Shown here one piece after another: positions 58,047 through 60,851 of a DNA stretch of 60,851 nucleotides (its first letter is position 1; each line of letters opens with the position of its first letter). Source of the DNA: Polaromonas sp. YR568 (GTDB taxonomy: Bacteria > Pseudomonadota > Gammaproteobacteria > Burkholderiales > Burkholderiaceae_C); contig NZ_FPBM01000014.1 in the NCBI RefSeq assembly GCF_900116715.1, forward strand, positions 1 through 60,851. The letters are read 5' to 3'. The notes beneath the pieces are model-generated. The model did no database searches and was not told the DNA's origin. It saw nothing but the letters and a program-made list of their open reading frames with translations. The translations under genes were made by a program, and so were the position numbers.

Positions 58047-58486
58047 CCGAGATCGCTTTTCACTTCAATGTGCCTGACAAGCTGGCGTACAGCTGCCGGC
58101 TGCTCCGCAAGGCATACCTTAGCGGCGCGCGCGTCGTGGTCACCGGGGAGCCCGCCGTGCTGGCCGAGCTTGACCAGCTGATGTGGAGCTTTTCACCGGC
58201 GGAATTTGTGCCGCATTGCCGGGCAGACGCCAGTGCGAGCACCGTGGCCGCAACGCCGGTGCTGCTCGCCGAGTCGCTCGATGCGTCTTCGCTCCCTCAT
58301 GGCGTCCTGGTCAACCTGGGGCAGGCCATCCCCGCCGAATTTGAGCGCTTCGAGCGCTTTATCGAAGTCGTCGCGCGCACAGACGACGACCGGCTGGCCG
58401 CGCGAGGCCGATGGAAACACTACACCGACAGGGGTTACGCCATGAAACGACATGACCTGGCGACGGCCGGGGAGGGGGCCGCATGA
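58043..58486 (+). CDS. holC: DNA polymerase III chi subunit
   Basis: 147 residues from ATG 58043 (MTEIAFHFNVPDKLAYSCRLLRKAY). The HolC fold is clear, including LDQLMWSFSPAEFVPHCRAD and RFIEVVARTDDDRLAARGRWKHY. Chi connects the clamp loader to SSB. The pepA-holC order is conserved in proteobacteria. Confidence 0.93.
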   Translation: MTEIAFHFNVPDKLAYSCRLLRKAYLSGARVVVTGEPAVLAELDQLMWSFSPAEFVPHCRADASASTVAATPVLLAESLDASSLPHGVLVNLGQAIPAEFERFERFIEVVARTDDDRLAARGRWKHYTDRGYAMKRHDLATAGEGAA

Positions 58487-58857
58487 GCCCCGCCCCAACG
58501 CCCCCGCGCTTTGTTCCCACATTGACGGAAATCATCCGACCCGTGCCGGCCCCCATGCCGGCCCCAGCCCCGGAAAATGCCGGTGCGCCCTTGGCGGCGC
58601 CTGCGCAGGCAGCGCCGGTAGCACCGGCAAGGGCTTTGGCGGTCTCCGCCGATGCCCAGGAGCAGATGGTGCAGCGCGTGTTGCAGCGCGTGGATCTGGT
58701 GCTTGAGCGGCGCCTGCGGGAGGTCGTCGGGCAGCTCATTCTTGAGCACACCCAGACCTTGACGCCGCGCCTTCGCGAAGAGATTGAAGCCGTGGTGCGC
58801 CAGTCCGTCAACCAGGCTTTTCTGTCTGAAGCGCCGCCGCCAACGGGCGGCTCCTGA
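58483..58857 (+). CDS. Small hypothetical protein with Pro/Ala-rich N-terminus
   Basis: 124 residues overlapping holC by ATGA. The N-terminal half is disordered (PVPAPMPAPAPENAG...); the second half is one or two amphipathic helices (EQMVQRVLQRVDLVLERRLREVVGQLILEHTQTLTPRLREEIEAVVRQSVNQAF), a likely dimerisation helix. Position suggests a link to HolC or simply shared transcription; function unknown. Confidence 0.7.
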   Translation: MSPAPTPPRFVPTLTEIIRPVPAPMPAPAPENAGAPLAAPAQAAPVAPARALAVSADAQEQMVQRVLQRVDLVLERRLREVVGQLILEHTQTLTPRLREEIEAVVRQSVNQAFLSEAPPPTGGS

Positions 58858-59115
58858 CGGTGCGTGCGAAGCCCCAACAACGTCGCGAAGGCGACTGTTC
58901 TGCGGCCGCCTCAACAACAGCCTTTTCCCTCTGCAAAATCGCTGGAAACACAAGTTCACATAAGGCAATCTGCTCCCCGGGTAAACCCCCTTATCGGAAT
59001 TTGACCTAGGGACGTTGCTATGGTGCGGGCCCGGAAATTGCGTTATGTTCGGCCCCGTTGAGTAAAAAAATTGTTCTCAACCTTTAACGGTAATTTCCTA
59101 ATCGGAGTGTTTTTT
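58858..59115 (+). promoter_or_regulatory. livK promoter/leader region
   Basis: 258 bp without a gene. A GTCGC/GCGAC hairpin follows the previous stop. TTGACC at 59001-59006 and a near-palindromic CCGTTGAG...CTCAAC...ACGG around 59057-59091 lie upstream of the livK start, and GGAGTG (59104-59109) is its Shine-Dalgarno. Exact promoter elements cannot be fixed. Confidence 0.4.
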
Positions 59116-60246
59116 ATGCAAATGAAATTAAAACTGACAGTAGTGGCTGCTCTCGCTGCGGTAGCGGGTTTTGCCTCTGCCCAAGACGCAGTGGTCAAAA
59201 TCGGTCACGTGGCGCCGCTGTCCGGCTCACAGGCCCATTACGGCAAAGACAATGAAAACGGCGTGCGCATGGCCATCGAAGACCTGAACGCGCAAAACGT
59301 GGTCATCGGCGGCAAAAAGGTCAAGTTTGAAATTGTTGCTGAAGATGACGCTGCTGATCCAAAACAGGGCACCGCAGCCGCACAAAAACTGTGCGACTCC
59401 AAAGTCGCTGGCGTGGTCGGCCACCTGAATTCCGGCACGACGATTCCTGCTTCCAAGGTTTACAACGATTGCGGCATTCCCCACGTCACGGGCGCTGCAA
59501 CCAACCCCAACCTGACCAAGCCCGGCTACAAGACCACCTACCGCATCATCGCCAACGACAACGCCCTGGGCGCTGGCCTGGCTTTCTATGCTGCCGACAC
59601 GCTGAAGCTGAAGAAAGTCGCCATCATTGACGACCGTACCGCTTACGGCCAAGGCGTTGCTGAAGTGTTCAAGAAAACGGCCCTGGCAAAAGGCATGACC
59701 GTGGTTGATGAACAGTTCACCACCGACAAAGCCACCGACTTCATGGCCATCCTGACCGCCATCAAGGCCAAAGCACCTGACGCCATCTTCTACGGCGGCA
59801 TGGACCCACAAGGCGGCCCAATGCTGCGCCAGATGGAACAGCTCGGCATGAGCAACGTCAAGTACTTCGGCGGCGACGGCATCTGCACCGCAGAGCTGGC
59901 CAAGCTGACCGCAGGCGCCAAGACCATCGGCAACGTGGTTTGCGCTGAAGGCGGCGCATCGCTGGCCAAAATGCCTGGCGGCGAAGCATGGAAAAAGCGT
60001 TACGACGCCAAGTACCCCAACCAGTTCCAGGTTTACAGCCCATACACGTATGACGCTACCTTCGTTCTGGTCGACGCCATGAAGCGCGCCGGTTCGTGGG
60101 ATCCAAAGGTCTACACCGCCAAGCTGCCAGAAACCAATTTCAAGGGCGTGACCACCACCATCGCTTTTGAACCCAATGGCGAACTGAAGAACCCAGCCAT
60201 CACCCTGTACGTCTACAAAGACGGCAAGAAGTCGCCGCTGAACTAA
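59116..60246 (+). CDS. livK: Branched-chain amino-acid ABC transporter substrate-binding protein
   Basis: 376 residues from ATG 59116. Sec signal (MQMKLKLTVVAALAAVAGFASA), then the type I periplasmic fold: VVKIGHVAPLSGSQAHYGKDNENGVRMAIEDLNAQ, GHLNSGTTIPASKVYNDCGIPHVTGAATNP, and YGGMDPQGGPMLRQMEQLG. It binds leucine, isoleucine, valine or related amino acids. The other transporter genes (livHMGF) are not next to it: a strong terminator follows directly. Confidence 0.94.
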   Translation: MQMKLKLTVVAALAAVAGFASAQDAVVKIGHVAPLSGSQAHYGKDNENGVRMAIEDLNAQNVVIGGKKVKFEIVAEDDAADPKQGTAAAQKLCDSKVAGVVGHLNSGTTIPASKVYNDCGIPHVTGAATNPNLTKPGYKTTYRIIANDNALGAGLAFYAADTLKLKKVAIIDDRTAYGQGVAEVFKKTALAKGMTVVDEQFTTDKATDFMAILTAIKAKAPDAIFYGGMDPQGGPMLRQMEQLGMSNVKYFGGDGICTAELAKLTAGAKTIGNVVCAEGGASLAKMPGGEAWKKRYDAKYPNQFQVYSPYTYDATFVLVDAMKRAGSWDPKVYTAKLPETNFKGVTTTIAFEPNGELKNPAITLYVYKDGKKSPLN

Positions 60247-60261
60247 TCGTTCGCTGCCAAC

Positions 60262-60291
60262 AAAAAAGCCACCGCAAGGTGGCTTTTTTTT
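60262..60291 (+). terminator. Rho-independent terminator after livK
   Basis: AAAAAAGCCACC-GCAA-GGTGGCTTTTTTTT: a 12-bp stem counting the A/T pairs, tetraloop GCAA and eight T. It starts 16 bp after the livK stop. Confidence 0.95.
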
Positions 60292-60851
60292 GCCTGTCGT
60301 TTATTGAAAAGACGGGCAGAGGGCAGGGCTTCAATTTATTGAACAGCGTTCAGCCCGATCAGGTTCCCCTCAATTTTCTGATTCGCATTTTTGTGCGCAT
60401 AGAGACTCACGAAGTCGACGAGTCTTGATCCCTTTTTTCAGATTGAGTCTGCGTCGATCAACACTCAATCGTGCGCATGCGTCATCACATACGCTGCCCG
60501 CTTTTATTTTCTATCCGTAAGTCAAGCGATAGAACTTGCCGCCCTATCTAAGGGCTCAACTCCTAGAATATTTTTCAGCGAATAAAAGAGCTCCAGGACA
60601 CACCGTCAAAGATGGAGTGGATCTGCACGGTTCGATGAGGAGGGGTCGAATCACCGCAGTAGTTAATTACCCGTAACGAAATTAGCAGTGTTGCGGACTG
60701 GCTTCGAACGCCGAAATGGGCTTTTTTGTCTCGAAAAATAACAGTCAACTCAAGGCGTGTTGAATTGCGCTGAAGTCTGACCCGAGTTTTCCATCGAATC
60801 TTGACCCACACTCTTTGTGAGCAGAACGTGCTCACGATGTGGATAAGTTCT
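60292..60851. other. Non-coding, AT-richer terminal stretch; possible mobile-element edge
   Basis: No convincing gene. An 86-codon minus-strand frame (60575-60835) has unusual composition (VRLQRNSTRLELTVIFRDKKAHFGV) and looks like sequence outside a transposase gene, not a protein. Bases ~60710-60851 remind me of the non-coding ends of IS21-type elements in Burkholderiales (GGGCTTTTTTGTCTCGAAAAAT, CCCGAGTTTTCCATCGAATCTTGACCCA), but no transposase is in view. A hairpin AGACTC/GAGTCT (60403-60425) precedes a T run, and TGTGGATAA at 60838 matches a DnaA box. Confidence 0.3.

Noticed and set aside
60575..60835. An 86-residue minus-strand protein at the window end
   Set aside because: Rare-codon, arginine-rich composition without a Shine-Dalgarno or known domain; better explained as non-coding element sequence.
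60838..60846. TGTGGATAA as evidence for a replication origin
   Set aside because: A single DnaA-box match, without a cluster of boxes, AT-rich unwinding region or dnaA/dnaN genes, is expected by chance.

Overview
The window is a stretch of high-GC bacterial chromosome. The repertoire (split SOS mutagenesis cassette imuA-imuB-dnaE2, Bug-free LivK leader region, N-acetylglutamate synthase of the kinase-GNAT type, LptFG/PepA/HolC order, DUF3309, DUF1272 and DUF2277 genes) and a dispersed ~58-bp repeat I associate with this family suggest a betaproteobacterium of the Comamonadaceae (Polaromonas/Rhodoferax/Variovorax-like). No rRNA, complete tRNA, CRISPR array or intact insertion sequence was seen.

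Layout. (1) 1-6.55 kb: an accessory locus on the + strand, with a secreted SpvB/VCBS-repeat protein (cut by the window edge), a secreted RHS-repeat protein with a variable C-terminal tip, and a 55-residue membrane ORF that could be its immunity partner. A terminator, a 20-bp palindrome and a tRNA T-arm-like sequence follow at 6.6-6.84 kb. (2) 6.9-15.7 kb: a ten-gene minus-strand operon for a type II secretion/type IV pilus-like machine: PilO-like, PilP/GspC-like, a secretin with a C-terminal cohesin-like domain, three pseudopilins, GspF, GspE, PilM-like and PilN-like. It is an unusual hybrid with no prepilin peptidase. (3) 15.9-18.8 kb: MlaE-like permease, MCE protein, lipoprotein and a small protein, with no ATPase gene. 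(4) 18.8-24.3 kb: small regulator/effector pairs (ArsR with an AHSA1-domain protein, MerR with an NTF2-like protein, TetR with a DUF1348 protein, the first and last with clear inverted-repeat operators), then a two-gene Hsp70/YegD-like operon behind a structured leader. (5) 24.4-26.2 kb: a HipBA-type toxin-antitoxin pair with twin operators. (6) 26.2-32.1 kb: DUF2721 membrane protein, 1-Cys peroxiredoxin, RBBP9-type hydrolase and the sulfate importer sbp-cysT-cysW-cysA. (7) 32.1-34.8 kb: small housekeeping or accessory genes including dsbB. (8) 34.8-40.5 kb: a perfect LexA box and the imuA-imuB-dnaE2 translesion cassette. (9) 40.5-47.1 kb: a hybrid histidine kinase with a response regulator, a LysE exporter, DUF1272, a GNAT enzyme, argA, and a membrane protein with a degenerate GGDEF domain. 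(10) 47.2-51.4 kb: hrpA helicase and a tiny DUF3309 gene missed by length cut-offs. (11) 51.5-60.3 kb: aminotransferase, cysB, cbiX, lptG-lptF, pepA-holC, a small Pro/Ala-rich protein and livK with a strong terminator. (12) 60.3-60.85 kb: non-coding, AT-richer, possibly the edge of a mobile element.

Functional links. Sulfate uptake (28-32 kb), its LysR regulator CysB and the siroheme-type chelatase CbiX (52.7-54.1 kb) belong to one pathway, but the reductase genes that I would expect between cysB and cbiX are absent. The most unusual signals are a repeat family found both between genes and inside the imuB and hrpA reading frames, the hybrid secretion operon with duplicated overlapping gene junctions, and the split RHS toxin locus.
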